Below, piece after piece: positions 7,540 to 16,035 of a stretch of 64,000 nucleotides of DNA (position 1 is the stretch's first letter; every line of letters begins with the position of its first letter). This DNA comes from Trebonia sp963822615 (GTDB lineage: Bacteria; Actinomycetota; Actinomycetes; Streptosporangiales; Streptosporangiaceae), in NCBI GenBank assembly GCA_963822615.1, contig CAWGIM010000015.1, forward strand, positions 186,001 to 250,000, in the 5' to 3' direction. Position numbers and translations under genes: made by a program. A model generated the notes under the pieces. That model saw only the letters and a list, made by a program, of their open reading frames with translations, was not told the DNA's origin and did no database searches.

Positions 7540-9990
7540 CTAGCTGGCCGGCTGGCTGGCCGAGCTGGTGACCGGCGGCTGGGTCGTCGTCGCGGGCACC
7601 GTCTGGAAGGTCCGCAGGATCTGGTTGAACAGCGGCAGCGACGTCTTGCCGAAGGTGGCCTGCGGTGACCTGATGTAGACCGCGTAGTCCTGCGGTCCGG
7701 CCGAGGTCTGCTTGCGGAACAGGATGTCGTCCGCGACCAGCCCGGCGCTGTTGGCGGGGGTCCAGGTGAACTTCCACACGGCCCCCTCGGTGTTCCTGAC
7801 CGGCACCTGCTTCAGGGTGTCGCGCTTGTAGCCGGGGAACGCGTGATCGACCGTGACCCGCTCGTGCTCAAGGGTGGTGGCGGCCGCCAGCATGTCGGTG
7901 GTCGGCTGCGGGGTCAGGTCGACCTCGAGCAGCAGGTCGCCGGGGCCGGTGAAGTCGGTGGCGAGGCCGTTGCGGTGTTCCTGCCAGCCCGGCGGCAGGT
8001 CGAGGCTGAAGCCGGCCGTGCTGTGCGCGTCGGAGGCCTGCACCGTGACCGGCTGGAAACCGCTCGGCACGGTGGTCGTCGGGTTGTTCAGCGCGTCCAC
8101 CGACTGCAGCCCGGACGGGGTGTCGGGGACGTTCTCAGTGCTGTTGCCGGCGTTGTTGGGGTTGTCGTTCAGCGCCAGGGCCGCGCCGACCCCGACCGCG
8201 GCCGCGACGACGACGGCGGCGGCGAGCCAGGCGATCCGCCGTCCGCGGCCGCCCGGCCGCCGGGTCGTCCGCCCGCCCCCTGAGCCGGGCGGGTACTGCC
8301 CGGCCAGGTCGGACTGGGGCTGCGCGGGGCCCGCGTACGGGCCGCCCGGCGGCGGGTACTGCCCGCCCGGGGGCCCGTAGCCGCCGCCGGGCGGGTACGG
8401 GCCGCCCGGCGGCGCGAGCGGCGCGGTGCTGCCACCGGCCGGGTAGCCGGCCTGGCCAGCCCGGGCCGGGTTGCCCGGTGCGGGCCGGGCGGCCGGGCGC
8501 TGGTCCGGCGGAGTGGCCGGGCGGGCGGGGCTAGCGGCGGAGAAGGTCGGCGACACCCGGTCGGCCGGCTTGGCCGCGGTGAACGAAGGGGCGGGCCTGG
8601 CCGGCTTGTCCGCGGCCGGCTTCGGCGGCGCCTGGCCCGGCTGAGCCTGCTTGGGCGAGGTCGCCGGGGCCGGCTTCGGCGGGGCGGTTCCGCTGCGGGC
8701 GACGGGGATGGAAAGCTGCGTCGGCTGGTAGCCGACCGAGCCCTGGCCGTCCGGCGCTGCCTGGTCGGACTGCCCGCTCGCGGCGTCGTCGGCGGCCGGC
8801 TCAGCCGGGTCGGCCCCGGCCGGCTCGTGGTCCCCGGCGGGCGCCCCCTCGGCGCTGTCCCCGGCGGGCACTGCCTCGGCCGCGTCGGCCGCCACCACCG
8901 CGGCCAGCTCGGGCTCGTCCTCCTGGCCAGGTCCGGGGGCAGGCTCGGCGGTGGCGGCCGGCTCCTCGGCCCCGTCCGCTGCCACCGCCCCGTCGGCCGC
9001 GCTGTCTGCCTGCTCGGCCGGGACCGGCTCTTCTTCGGCCGGCTGGTCGACGGAGTCCACCGCCGGCTTGGCCGGGGCCGGCACGTAGGAGGACCTGATC
9101 GTCGGCGGGTGGGCGGCCGGCGGCGGTTCGGCCGCGGTGTCCGTAAGCTGCGGCAGCACCTGCGCGAACATCCTGGCCGCGGCCGACGCCGACGGCCGGG
9201 CCGAGGGGTCGCGGCGCAGCAGGGCCGCGATGAGCGGCGCGAGCGGGCCCGCGTGCGGCGCGACCGGCGCGTCCTCGTTGATGATGGCGGACATGGTGGT
9301 GATGGCGCCGCCGCGCTGCTCGTAGGGGCCGCGTCCCTCCACCGCCGCGTAGATGGTGGCGCCGAGGGACCACAGGTCAGATCCGGAGGTGGCGTCGCCG
9401 CCGCGGATCCGCTCGGGCGCGGTGAACCCGGGCGAGCCCATCACCATGCCGGTCTGGGTCAGCCGGGGGTCGCCCTCGAACTGGGCGATGCCGAAGTCGG
9501 TCAGCACCGCCCGCTCTTCCCAGCCGTCCCCGGTCCTGCTGGTCGCGATGAGCACGTTGCTCGGCTTCACGTCCCGGTGCAGCACGCCGGCCGCGGTCGC
9601 CGCCGCCAGCGCGGATAGCAGCTGCTGGCCGATCCGGCCGGCCCGCGCGGTCGGTAGCCGCCCCTCGACCGCGAGTACCTGGTCGAGCGACTGCGACGGG
9701 ACCAGCTCCATCACGATCCAGGGACGGGAGTCCTCCTCCACGACGTCGTAGATGGTGACGACGCCGCGGTGGGACAGCCGGGCCGCGGTCCGTGCCTCGC
9801 GCAGCGTCCGCTGGTAGGCGTTATGTCGCTCGTCCGCGCCGATCAAGGCGGAGATGACGACCTCCTTGATCGCGACATCGCGATCAAGGAGCTGGTCACG
9901 CGCGCGCCACACCACGCCCATCGCGCCTCGTCCGATGGGGCTCTGCAGGTTGTAACGCCCGGCGATGACCCGTCCGGTCAGAGGGGGCAT
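7540..9990 (-). CDS. Transmembrane Ser/Thr protein kinase (PknB-type)
   Basis: An 816-residue receptor kinase. The N-terminal kinase domain (about 10-275) has the glycine loop GRGAMG (20-25), the ATP-binding Lys42 in AIKE, catalytic HRDVKPSN with Asp140, DFG near 165 and APE near 190, so it should be active. Residues about 290-570 are a low-complexity Pro/Ala/Glu-rich linker. One membrane helix lies near 582-603 (IAWLAAAVVVAAAVGVGAAL), and about 210 residues face outside. That outer domain is not PASTA: it contains FSLDLPPGWQEHRNG and a WKFTWT segment, resembling the sensor region of other actinobacterial kinases with no assigned ligand. It probably phosphorylates cytoplasmic targets in answer to a wall or surface signal. 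Confidence 0.92.
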   Translation of the reverse strand: MPPLTGRVIAGRYNLQSPIGRGAMGVVWRARDQLLDRDVAIKEVVISALIGADERHNAYQRTLREARTAARLSHRGVVTIYDVVEEDSRPWIVMELVPSQSLDQVLAVEGRLPTARAGRIGQQLLSALAAATAAGVLHRDVKPSNVLIATSRTGDGWEERAVLTDFGIAQFEGDPRLTQTGMVMGSPGFTAPERIRGGDATSGSDLWSLGATIYAAVEGRGPYEQRGGAITTMSAIINEDAPVAPHAGPLAPLIAALLRRDPSARPSASAAARMFAQVLPQLTDTAAEPPPAAHPPTIRSSYVPAPAKPAVDSVDQPAEEEPVPAEQADSAADGAVAADGAEEPAATAEPAPGPGQEDEPELAAVVAADAAEAVPAGDSAEGAPAGDHEPAGADPAEPAADDAASGQSDQAAPDGQGSVGYQPTQLSIPVARSGTAPPKPAPATSPKQAQPGQAPPKPAADKPARPAPSFTAAKPADRVSPTFSAASPARPATPPDQRPAARPAPGNPARAGQAGYPAGGSTAPLAPPGGPYPPGGGYGPPGGQYPPPGGPYAGPAQPQSDLAGQYPPGSGGGRTTRRPGGRGRRIAWLAAAVVVAAAVGVGAALALNDNPNNAGNSTENVPDTPSGLQSVDALNNPTTTVPSGFQPVTVQASDAHSTAGFSLDLPPGWQEHRNGLATDFTGPGDLLLEVDLTPQPTTDMLAAATTLEHERVTVDHAFPGYKRDTLKQVPVRNTEGAVWKFTWTPANSAGLVADDILFRKQTSAGPQDYAVYIRSPQATFGKTSLPLFNQILRTFQTVPATTTQPPVTSSASQPAS

Positions 9991-10009
9991 GTGCGGACCT
10001 TACCAGCGT

Positions 10010-11656
10010 TTAGGGGTGGCTGCCGATTGACAGCAGCGGGCCGGCCGCCTCGGCGAAGAAATCGTTTCCCTTGTCGTCCACGATGATGAAAGCGGGGAAG
10101 TCCCTGACCTCGATCTTCCATACCGCCTCCATCCCGAGCTCCGGGTATTCGTGCACTTCCACCTTGGTAATGCAGTCCTGGGCGAGCCGCGCGGCGGCAC
10201 CGCCGATCGAGCCGAGGTAGAAGCCGCCGTGGCGCTTGCACGCCTCGGTCACCGCCGCGGACCGGTTCCCCTTGGCCAGCATAACCAACGACCCGCCGGC
10301 CGCCTGGAAGCGCTCCACGTAAGAGTCCATCCGGCCGGCCGTGGTGGGGCCGAAAGACCCGGAGGCATAGCCTTCAGGGGTCTTCGCCGGACCCGCGTAA
10401 TACACCGGGTGGTCGCGCAGGTAAGCGGGCATCGGCTGGCCGGCGTCAAGTAGCTCGGCGATCTTCGCGTGCGCTATATCCCGGGCCACGATCATTGTCC
10501 CGGTTAGTGACAGCCTGGTCTTTACCGGGTACTTGGTCAGTTCTGCCCGGATTTCCGCCATTGGCCGGTTGAGGTCGACGGCTACCACTTCGGCGGTGTC
10601 CGCGGTGACCGACGCGGGGTCGGGCAGGTAGTGCGCGGGGTCGGTCTCGAGCTGCTCAAGGAAGACGCCGTCGGCGGTGATCTTGCCGAGGGCCTGCCGG
10701 TCGGCCGAGCACGAGACGGCGATCGCCACCGGGCAGGAGGCGCCGTGCCGCGGCAGCCGGATCACCCGCACGTCGTGGCAGAAGTACTTGCCGCCGAACT
10801 GCGCCCCGATGCCTATCTTCCTGGTGATCTCGAGCACCGACTGCTCGAGTTCGACGTCGCGGAACCCGTAGCCGGCCGGGGAGCCCGCGGCCGGCAGCGT
10901 GTCCAGGTACCGGGCGGAGGCATACTTGGCGGTCTTCAGCGCGAACTCGGCGCTGGTCCCGCCGACCACGATGGCCAGGTGGTAGGGCGGGCAGGCGGAG
11001 GTGCCGATCGCCCGGATCTTCTCCTCGAGGAAAGAGGCCATCCGGGTGGGGTTAAGCACCGCCTTGGTCTCCTGGTAGAGGTAGGACTTGTTGGCCGAGC
11101 CGCCGCCCTTGGCCATGAACAGGAACTTGTAGGCGTCCCCGTCGGTGGCGTAGAGCTCGATCTGGGCGGGCAGGTTGGAGCCGGTGTTCTTCTCGTCCCA
11201 CATGGTCAGCGGCGCCATCTGCGAGTAGCGCAGGTTGAGCTGCGTGTAGGCGTCGTAGACCCCGCGGGCGAGGTGCTCCTCGTCCCGTCCGTCGGTCAGC
11301 ACGCCCTGTCCGCGCTTGCCCATCACGATCGCGGTGCCGGTGTCCTGGCACATGGGCAGGATCCCGCCGGCCGCGATGTTCGCGTTCTGCAGCAGGTCGC
11401 GGGCGACGTAGCGGTCGTTGGGCGACGCCTCGGGGTCGTCCAGGATGGCCCGCAGCTGCTTGAGGTGGGAGGGGCGCAGCAGGTGGGCGATGTCGCGGAA
11501 GGCCGTCCGGCTCAGCAGCGTGAGCGCCTCGGGGTCGACCGTGAGGAAGGACCGGCCGAGCGCCTGCGTGGCTGTGACCCCGCCCTCGGCGATCTTCCGG
11601 TAGGTGGTGTCGTCGTGCCCGAGCGGCAGCAGGTCCGTGTAGGTGAACTCAGCCAT
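10010..11656 (-). CDS. fumA: Class I fumarate hydratase (4Fe-4S)
   Basis: It interconverts fumarate and malate in the TCA cycle. The 548-residue length and sequence match iron-sulfur class I fumarases, not class II FumC. The cluster-binding Cys residues are in PMCQDTGTA (about 104), ACPPYHLAIVVGGTSAE (about 225) and VSCSADRQ (about 320). The N-terminal domain includes GGGSANKSYLYQETKAVL and the C-terminal swivelling domain includes FGPTTAGRMDSYVERFQ, both hallmarks of the family. It is a single-subunit fusion of the alpha and beta parts. It ends 20 bp from the kinase start and is followed on the same strand by that gene. Confidence 0.95.
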   Translation of the reverse strand: MAEFTYTDLLPLGHDDTTYRKIAEGGVTATQALGRSFLTVDPEALTLLSRTAFRDIAHLLRPSHLKQLRAILDDPEASPNDRYVARDLLQNANIAAGGILPMCQDTGTAIVMGKRGQGVLTDGRDEEHLARGVYDAYTQLNLRYSQMAPLTMWDEKNTGSNLPAQIELYATDGDAYKFLFMAKGGGSANKSYLYQETKAVLNPTRMASFLEEKIRAIGTSACPPYHLAIVVGGTSAEFALKTAKYASARYLDTLPAAGSPAGYGFRDVELEQSVLEITRKIGIGAQFGGKYFCHDVRVIRLPRHGASCPVAIAVSCSADRQALGKITADGVFLEQLETDPAHYLPDPASVTADTAEVVAVDLNRPMAEIRAELTKYPVKTRLSLTGTMIVARDIAHAKIAELLDAGQPMPAYLRDHPVYYAGPAKTPEGYASGSFGPTTAGRMDSYVERFQAAGGSLVMLAKGNRSAAVTEACKRHGGFYLGSIGGAAARLAQDCITKVEVHEYPELGMEAVWKIEVRDFPAFIIVDDKGNDFFAEAAGPLLSIGSHP

Positions 11657-11753
11657 GCCTTCCAGCTTAGGACCGGCCGGGCAGCCTGGCGTGCGTGACG
11701 TTGGTCGCGTTGAACACTCAGGAAACTCTCAGCCTTGCCGGGAACATCCTGAC

Positions 11754-11782
11754 TTGTTTGGGTATCCGCAACCTTGTATGGT
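11754..11782 (+). promoter_or_regulatory. Sigma-A-type promoter of the small RNA
   Basis: The -35 box TTGTTT (11754-11759) and -10 box TATGGT (11777-11782) are separated by exactly 17 bp on the plus strand. No protein-coding gene follows, only the hairpin pair of the proposed 6C-type RNA. Transcription should start near 11789. Confidence 0.6.
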
Positions 11783-11788
11783 GACGGT

Positions 11789-11935
11789 GTGCGGCGGCGC
11801 TGCGCCACGCGGTGCCCCCGTCCGCTTGTGGACTTGCTCGCCACGCAGTGCCCCCGTCTGCGGAGGCTGAGCGGTAGCCCGCCGCACTTAGCTTCACCCG
11901 AGAAGGCGGCCCCTGGTCCAGGGGCCGCCTTCTCG
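11789..11935 (+). ncRNA. 6C-type small RNA (two C-rich-loop hairpins)
   Basis: Two matching hairpins lie between a promoter and a strong terminator. Hairpin 1 (11805-11831) pairs CCAC and GCGG with CCGC and GTGG around the loop TGCCCCCGT. Hairpin 2 (11845-11861) pairs GCAG with CTGC around the identical loop. The stem change from GCGG/CCGC to GCAG/CTGC keeps pairing, the mark of a conserved structure. Two adjacent hairpins with C-rich loops define the actinobacterial 6C RNA family (B11 in M. tuberculosis), which acts on mRNAs through the C-rich loops. Each loop here has five consecutive C rather than six. The predicted RNA is about 145 nt. Confidence 0.6.
11901..11933. terminator. Terminator of the small RNA and of the ABC export operon
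   Basis: A near-perfect palindrome with 16-bp arms (11901-11916 and 11918-11933; core GGCGGCCCCTGG) lies at the 3' end of the small RNA and six bases past the stop of the ABC permease gene on the opposite strand, so it can end both transcripts. Confidence 0.8.
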
Positions 11936-11939
11936 CTGC

Positions 11940-12779
11940 TCACTTGTTCGCGAGCCGCGGCAGGAGCGCCGCCGCGCAGGTGATGGCGGCTACCGTCCAG
12001 GCGACCAGCACCAGCACGTCGAGCCAGAGGTTGGTCGAGGTGCCGATGAGCAGGCCGCGCAGTGCCTCGACCTCGTAGGTCAGCGGGTTGATCTTGGAGA
12101 TGACCTGCAGCCAGCCGGGCATGATGCTGGCCGGGTAGAGCGCCGAGGAGCTGAAGAACAGCGGCATGGTGATCGCCTGCCCGATCCCCATCAGCCGGTC
12201 GCGGGCGACCACTACCCCGGCGATTGACATCGACAGGCAGGAGAAGAAGGCCGACCCGACCGCCAGCACGGCGAGGGCGGCCACGATCTTAAGCGGGTTG
12301 CCGGTCAGCGACACGCCGAGCAGGGCCGACAGGATGACGATGACGATGCCCTGGATGACCGACCTGACCCCGGACGCGAACGCCTTCCCGGTGATCAGGG
12401 CCGACCGCGGGGTGGGGGTGACCATGAGCTTGGTCAGCACGCCCGCGTCCCGCTCCCAGATGATCTGGATGCCGTAGAAGATCGCGATGAACAGCGCCGA
12501 CTGGGCCATGATGCCGGGCGCGAGGTAGGACAGGTAGGAGACGCCAGGGGGAGTCGGGATCGCGTGGACCCGGGTGAACACCTCACCGTAGATCAGCAGC
12601 CAGAGGGCCGGCTGTACCGCCCGGGTGTACAGCTCGCTGCGGTCGTGCCTGATCTTGCGCAGTTCGACCCAGCAGAGCGTGGCTACCCGGTTGAGCAGCC
12701 GGCTGAGCTCGGCCAGCGGGTTGCCGGGCAGGTACTCAGCCAAGTCGGCGGGCGGTGCGCCGGGCGCGGCGTGCGTCAC
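11940..12779 (-). CDS. ABC-2 type exporter permease (DrrB-like)
   Basis: The membrane part of a drug or lipid exporter. The 279 residues hold six hydrophobic helices after a cytoplasmic N-terminus ending in RKIRHDRSELYTRAVQPALW, the typical entry of ABC-2/DrrB permeases; later GIQIIWERDAGVLTKLMVTP fits the coupling-helix region of this family. It starts at GTG 12777-12779, 44 bases inside the end of the ATPase gene, so the two are translationally coupled. It should pair with the neighbouring ATPase as a dimer of each. The substrate is unknown. Confidence 0.9.
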   Translation of the reverse strand: MTHAAPGAPPADLAEYLPGNPLAELSRLLNRVATLCWVELRKIRHDRSELYTRAVQPALWLLIYGEVFTRVHAIPTPPGVSYLSYLAPGIMAQSALFIAIFYGIQIIWERDAGVLTKLMVTPTPRSALITGKAFASGVRSVIQGIVIVILSALLGVSLTGNPLKIVAALAVLAVGSAFFSCLSMSIAGVVVARDRLMGIGQAITMPLFFSSSALYPASIMPGWLQVISKINPLTYEVEALRGLLIGTSTNLWLDVLVLVAWTVAAITCAAALLPRLANK

Positions 12780-13581
12780 GCATGCCTCCTTCCTCTGGTG
12801 TCTTGCCGAGGGTGTCGCCGGTGTAGTGGCGGAAAACGTCGTCCAGGGTGGCGTCGTCGCCCAGCCCGGCCCGCAGCTCCTCGGGGCTGCCGGTCACCCG
12901 GATCCGGCCCCGGTGCATCAGTGAGATCCGGTCGCAGTAGGCGTCTGCCTCGTCCATGTAGTGGGTGGTCATCAGCACGGTCATCTGGTGGGTGTCGCGC
13001 AGCTGGGCGATGTACTCCCAGACGACGCCGCGGGCGATCGGGTCGAGGCCGACCGTCGGCTCGTCGAGCACCAGCAGCCGCGGCGCGCTGATGAGGGACT
13101 GCGCCAGCTCGAGCCGCCGGATCATGCCACCGGAGTAGGTCCCGGCCAGGCGGCCGGCCGCCTCGCTCAGCCCCATCGCGTCCAGCGCGTCGGTCACCCG
13201 CTGCTTGCGCTCCCGGCGGGGCACGTCGAAGAGCCGGGCGAACAGCTCGACGTTCTCCACCCCGGTCAGGTTGGCGTCGGCCGACAGTGCCTGCGGCACG
13301 TAGCCGATGACCCGGCGGACCAGCATCGGCCGGGCGGCCGCGTCCAGCCCGAAGACCCGCACCGTGCCGGTGGCCGGCTTGAGCAGGGTGGTGATCATCC
13401 GGATGGTGGTGGTCTTGCCCGCGCCGTTCGGCCCGAGCAGGCCGTACATCTCGCCGGCGGCGATGGACAGGTTCACCCGGTCGACCGCCAGGTGGCTGGC
13501 GAACTGGTAGCTCAGCTCCTCGCACTCGACGGCCTGGGTGACCGTTTCCGGCGGGGTTAGCTCGGTGGCGCCGATGGTCAC
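12736..13581 (-). CDS. ABC exporter ATP-binding protein (DrrA-like)
   Basis: It powers the adjacent permease. Walker A GPNGAGKTTT lies near residues 53-62, the signature YSGGMIRRLELA near 150, Walker B LLVLDEPTVGLDP near 170 and the switch His in MTTHYMDEAD near 205; all are intact. The DrrA-type C-terminal segment (ATLDDVFRHYTGD) is present. The GTG start overlaps the TGA stop of the marR gene (GTGA), and GGAGG lies just upstream, so marR, ATPase and permease form one coupled operon. A MarR-controlled DrrAB exporter usually expels a toxic compound that is also the inducer. Confidence 0.93.
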   Translation of the reverse strand: MTIGATELTPPETVTQAVECEELSYQFASHLAVDRVNLSIAAGEMYGLLGPNGAGKTTTIRMITTLLKPATGTVRVFGLDAAARPMLVRRVIGYVPQALSADANLTGVENVELFARLFDVPRRERKQRVTDALDAMGLSEAAGRLAGTYSGGMIRRLELAQSLISAPRLLVLDEPTVGLDPIARGVVWEYIAQLRDTHQMTVLMTTHYMDEADAYCDRISLMHRGRIRVTGSPEELRAGLGDDATLDDVFRHYTGDTLGKTPEEGGMRDARRARRTARRLG

Positions 13582-14045
13582 CGGACCTCCATCTGCTCGG
13601 CCAGCCGGAGCAGCGCCGGGATGGCGGCGACCAGGGCCTGCCGGTCGGCCGGGCTCAGCGTTTCCAGGGCGCGGCTGGTCAGGTCGGTGCGCAGGTCGCT
13701 CCAGCGGGCGAGCCGGGCGGTGCCGGCCTCGGTGACGGTGAGCCGTACCGAGCGCCCGTCGCTGACGCCACGGCCCCGGTTGAGCAGCCCGCTCTCGGCC
13801 AGCTTGCTGACCATGGTGCTGACGCTGTTGGGCGCGAGCCGCAGCTCGGCGGCGGCCTCGGCGACGCCGACGCCCGGACGCCGCGCGACTAGCCGCAGCA
13901 GCTCGCCGCCGGCGGGCGGGAGCGGGTTGTCAGGCGTGGCCGCGCGGGCCGCCCGGCGGGCGAGGCGGCGGACCGCGCTGACGGCGGCGAGTAGCTCGCT
14001 CGCCTCGGCCCGCACCGCCGCCGCAGGGGTAGTTACATCGTTCAC
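13578..14045 (-). CDS. MarR-family repressor of the ABC export operon
   Basis: A winged-helix regulator of 155 residues. The recognition region is GVGVAEAAAELRLAPNSVSTMVSKLAESGLL (broken here at 20: GVGVAEAAAELRLAPNSVST then MVSKLAESGLL), followed by the wing RGRGVSDGRSVRLTVTEAG. The preferred start is GTG 14043-14045: a -10 box TATAGT lies on the minus strand at 14053-14058, seven bases before the GTG, which suggests a leaderless mRNA. A longer reading from 14111 has no ribosome-binding site. It is the first gene of the operon and probably represses itself and the exporter until a ligand binds. Confidence 0.87.
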   Translation of the reverse strand: MNDVTTPAAAVRAEASELLAAVSAVRRLARRAARAATPDNPLPPAGGELLRLVARRPGVGVAEAAAELRLAPNSVSTMVSKLAESGLLNRGRGVSDGRSVRLTVTEAGTARLARWSDLRTDLTSRALETLSPADRQALVAAIPALLRLAEQMEVR

Positions 14046-14056
14046 AGAGCTAACTA
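14030..14056. promoter_or_regulatory. Candidate MarR operator over the promoter and start codon
   Basis: TAGTTA (14030-14035) and TAACTA (14051-14056) form an inverted repeat with 15 bases between them. One arm overlaps the -10 box TATAGT and the other lies just inside the gene, which would allow simple autorepression. The pairing is short and could arise by chance. Confidence 0.35.
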
Positions 14057-14285
14057 TACGGCCCGCAGTCAGGGCGCGCCAGATGCTTCCGGCGGCCGCC
14101 GGGCCGCACAATGGTCACTCTAAGTTATTAGGTGTGCACAAGGGACTTTAGGGTAGCGGAGTCGAAAATACCGCGCGTTACCGCGGGGACTGGGGGGACG
14201 GAAGTAAAGCCGTTCCTTCCCGCCAATCGGGAGACCTGGGGAGCACTGCCGCTTCCCGGGTCGACTTCGGTTCGAAGGAGAGCAC

Positions 14286-15797
14286 ATGGCGACTACGTCT
14301 CCCACCCGGCCAGGCAGCCCGGGCGTCATCCGCAGCCTTATCCCGGCCAGAATTGACCGGCTGCCGTGGTCAAAGTTCCACACCAGGCTGGTCATCGCGC
14401 TCGGCGTGGCCTGGGTCCTCGACGGCCTCGAGATCACCATCGCCAGCAACGTCGGGCCGGACCTGACCCTGCACAACACCCTCAACATGTCGGCCGGCTC
14501 GGTCAGCGACATCGCCTGGTGGTACCTGATCGGCGAGGTCATCGGCGCGCTGTTCTTCGGACGGCTATCGGACAAGCTTGGCCGCAAGAACCTGTTCATG
14601 GTCACGCTGGGTGTCTATCTGATCGGTAGCGGCCTCACCGCCGCGACGCCGGCCGGCGGTCACTGGTTCATCTTCCTCTACGCCACCCGGGTCATCGCCG
14701 GCATGGGCATCGGCGGCGAGTACGCCGCCATCAACTCCGCGATCGACGAGATGATCCCGGCCAAGTACCGCGGCCGGATCGACCTGGCGGTCAACGGCAC
14801 CTACTGGGGCGGCGCCATCATCGGCACCGTGGTCACGCTGTGGGCGCTCAACCACGTCGACGCGACCTGGGGCTGGCGCACCGCCTACCTGGTCGGCCCG
14901 GTCCTCGCGCTGTGCATCATCCTGGTCCGGCGCAACCTGCCGGAGTCGCCCCGCTGGCAGATCATGCACGGCAGGCAGGCGGAGGCCGAGGCGACGATCG
15001 CCGACATCGAGGAACAGGTCGCGGCGACCAGGGGCGAGCTGCCGCCGGTGGACGAGAGCAAGGAACTGGAGATCCACCCGACCGCCAAGATCGGCTACAT
15101 TGCCCTGCTGCGGACCCTGTTCCGGGTCTACCCCGGGCGGTCGACGCTGGTCGCGGCGCTGATGATCACGCAATCGTTCCTCTACAACGCGATCTTCTTC
15201 ACCTCCAGCCTGGTGCTCGAGTACTTCTTCCACGTCAAGGCGACCGACACCGGCTACTACTTCTTCGCGTTCGCGGCCGGCAACCTGCTCGGCCCGCTCA
15301 CCCTCGGCCACCTGTTCGACACCATCGGCCGGAAGAAGATGATCTCCAGCACCTACATCACGGCGGGCGTGCTCCTCATCGTCACCGCCGTGCTGTTCAA
15401 GCAGGGGGCGCTGAACGCGACCACGCAGACGATCTGCTGGGCGGTCGTGTTCTTCTTCGCCTCGGCCGGCGCCAGCGCCGGCTACCTGACCGCCAGCGAG
15501 GTCTTCCCGCTGGAAGTCCGGGCCAAGTCAATCGCGGTGTTCTTCGCCATCGCCCAGTGCTTCGGCGCGTTCGGCACCCACTGGTACGGGCACCTCATCG
15601 GCAACGGCACCGACCGGACCAGCCTGTTCATCGGCTACCTGGTCGGCGCCGGCGCGATGATCCTCGGCGGGGTGGCCGCGATCATCTTCGGCGTCAACGC
15701 CGAGGGTAAGTCGCTGGAGGACGTGGCCACGCCCTTGTCGGTGAGCTCGGCACCCGTGTCCGGGCGAACCGACCGGACGGACCAGTCGCTGGCTTAG
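14286..15797 (+). CDS. MFS transporter, metabolite:H+ symporter type
   Basis: A 503-residue carrier with 12 predicted helices. The loop 2-3 motif GRLSDKLGRKNLF and the later RVIAGMGIGGEYAAINSAIDEMIP and ARGRIDL-like stretch (AKYRGRIDLAVNGTYWGG) are those of the sugar/organic-acid porter branch of the major facilitator superfamily; the second-half GHLFDTIGRKKMISS repeats the loop motif. The start ATG is eight bases after GAAGGAG. It is monocistronic, with its own terminator downstream. A substrate such as a sugar, aromatic acid or metabolite cannot be chosen from the sequence. Confidence 0.9.
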   Translation: MATTSPTRPGSPGVIRSLIPARIDRLPWSKFHTRLVIALGVAWVLDGLEITIASNVGPDLTLHNTLNMSAGSVSDIAWWYLIGEVIGALFFGRLSDKLGRKNLFMVTLGVYLIGSGLTAATPAGGHWFIFLYATRVIAGMGIGGEYAAINSAIDEMIPAKYRGRIDLAVNGTYWGGAIIGTVVTLWALNHVDATWGWRTAYLVGPVLALCIILVRRNLPESPRWQIMHGRQAEAEATIADIEEQVAATRGELPPVDESKELEIHPTAKIGYIALLRTLFRVYPGRSTLVAALMITQSFLYNAIFFTSSLVLEYFFHVKATDTGYYFFAFAAGNLLGPLTLGHLFDTIGRKKMISSTYITAGVLLIVTAVLFKQGALNATTQTICWAVVFFFASAGASAGYLTASEVFPLEVRAKSIAVFFAIAQCFGAFGTHWYGHLIGNGTDRTSLFIGYLVGAGAMILGGVAAIIFGVNAEGKSLEDVATPLSVSSAPVSGRTDRTDQSLA

Positions 15798-15814
15798 CAG
15801 CCGACGCCCGGTGC

Positions 15815-15854
15815 CGTAGGCGGCGCCTTCGCGAATAGCGAGGCGCCGCCTACG
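15815..15854 (+). terminator. Terminator after the MFS gene
   Basis: A perfect 14-bp stem (CGTAGGCGGCGCCT at 15815-15828 against AGGCGCCGCCTACG at 15841-15854) with a 12-base loop begins 18 bases after the stop codon. Confidence 0.8.
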
Positions 15855-16035
15855 AGCGTCATCGCCAGGTGCGGGATGTGCTGCTCGACCTCTAGACCTG
15901 TTGTCACTGCCGCGCCGACGAGGTCGATCGTATAGTCGAGCGCCAGGTGGAAACTGGTAGCACGGTAACAGAGGATTTCGCCGCCGGCCGTGGCCGATGC
16001 GCCTTCGTGACGTCCCGGAAAGGTATCGTCCTAAC

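Noticed and set aside
9978..10241. Minus-strand frame between the kinase and fumarase genes
   Set aside because: It is an alternative frame of the fumarase 3' end and has no independent start signal.
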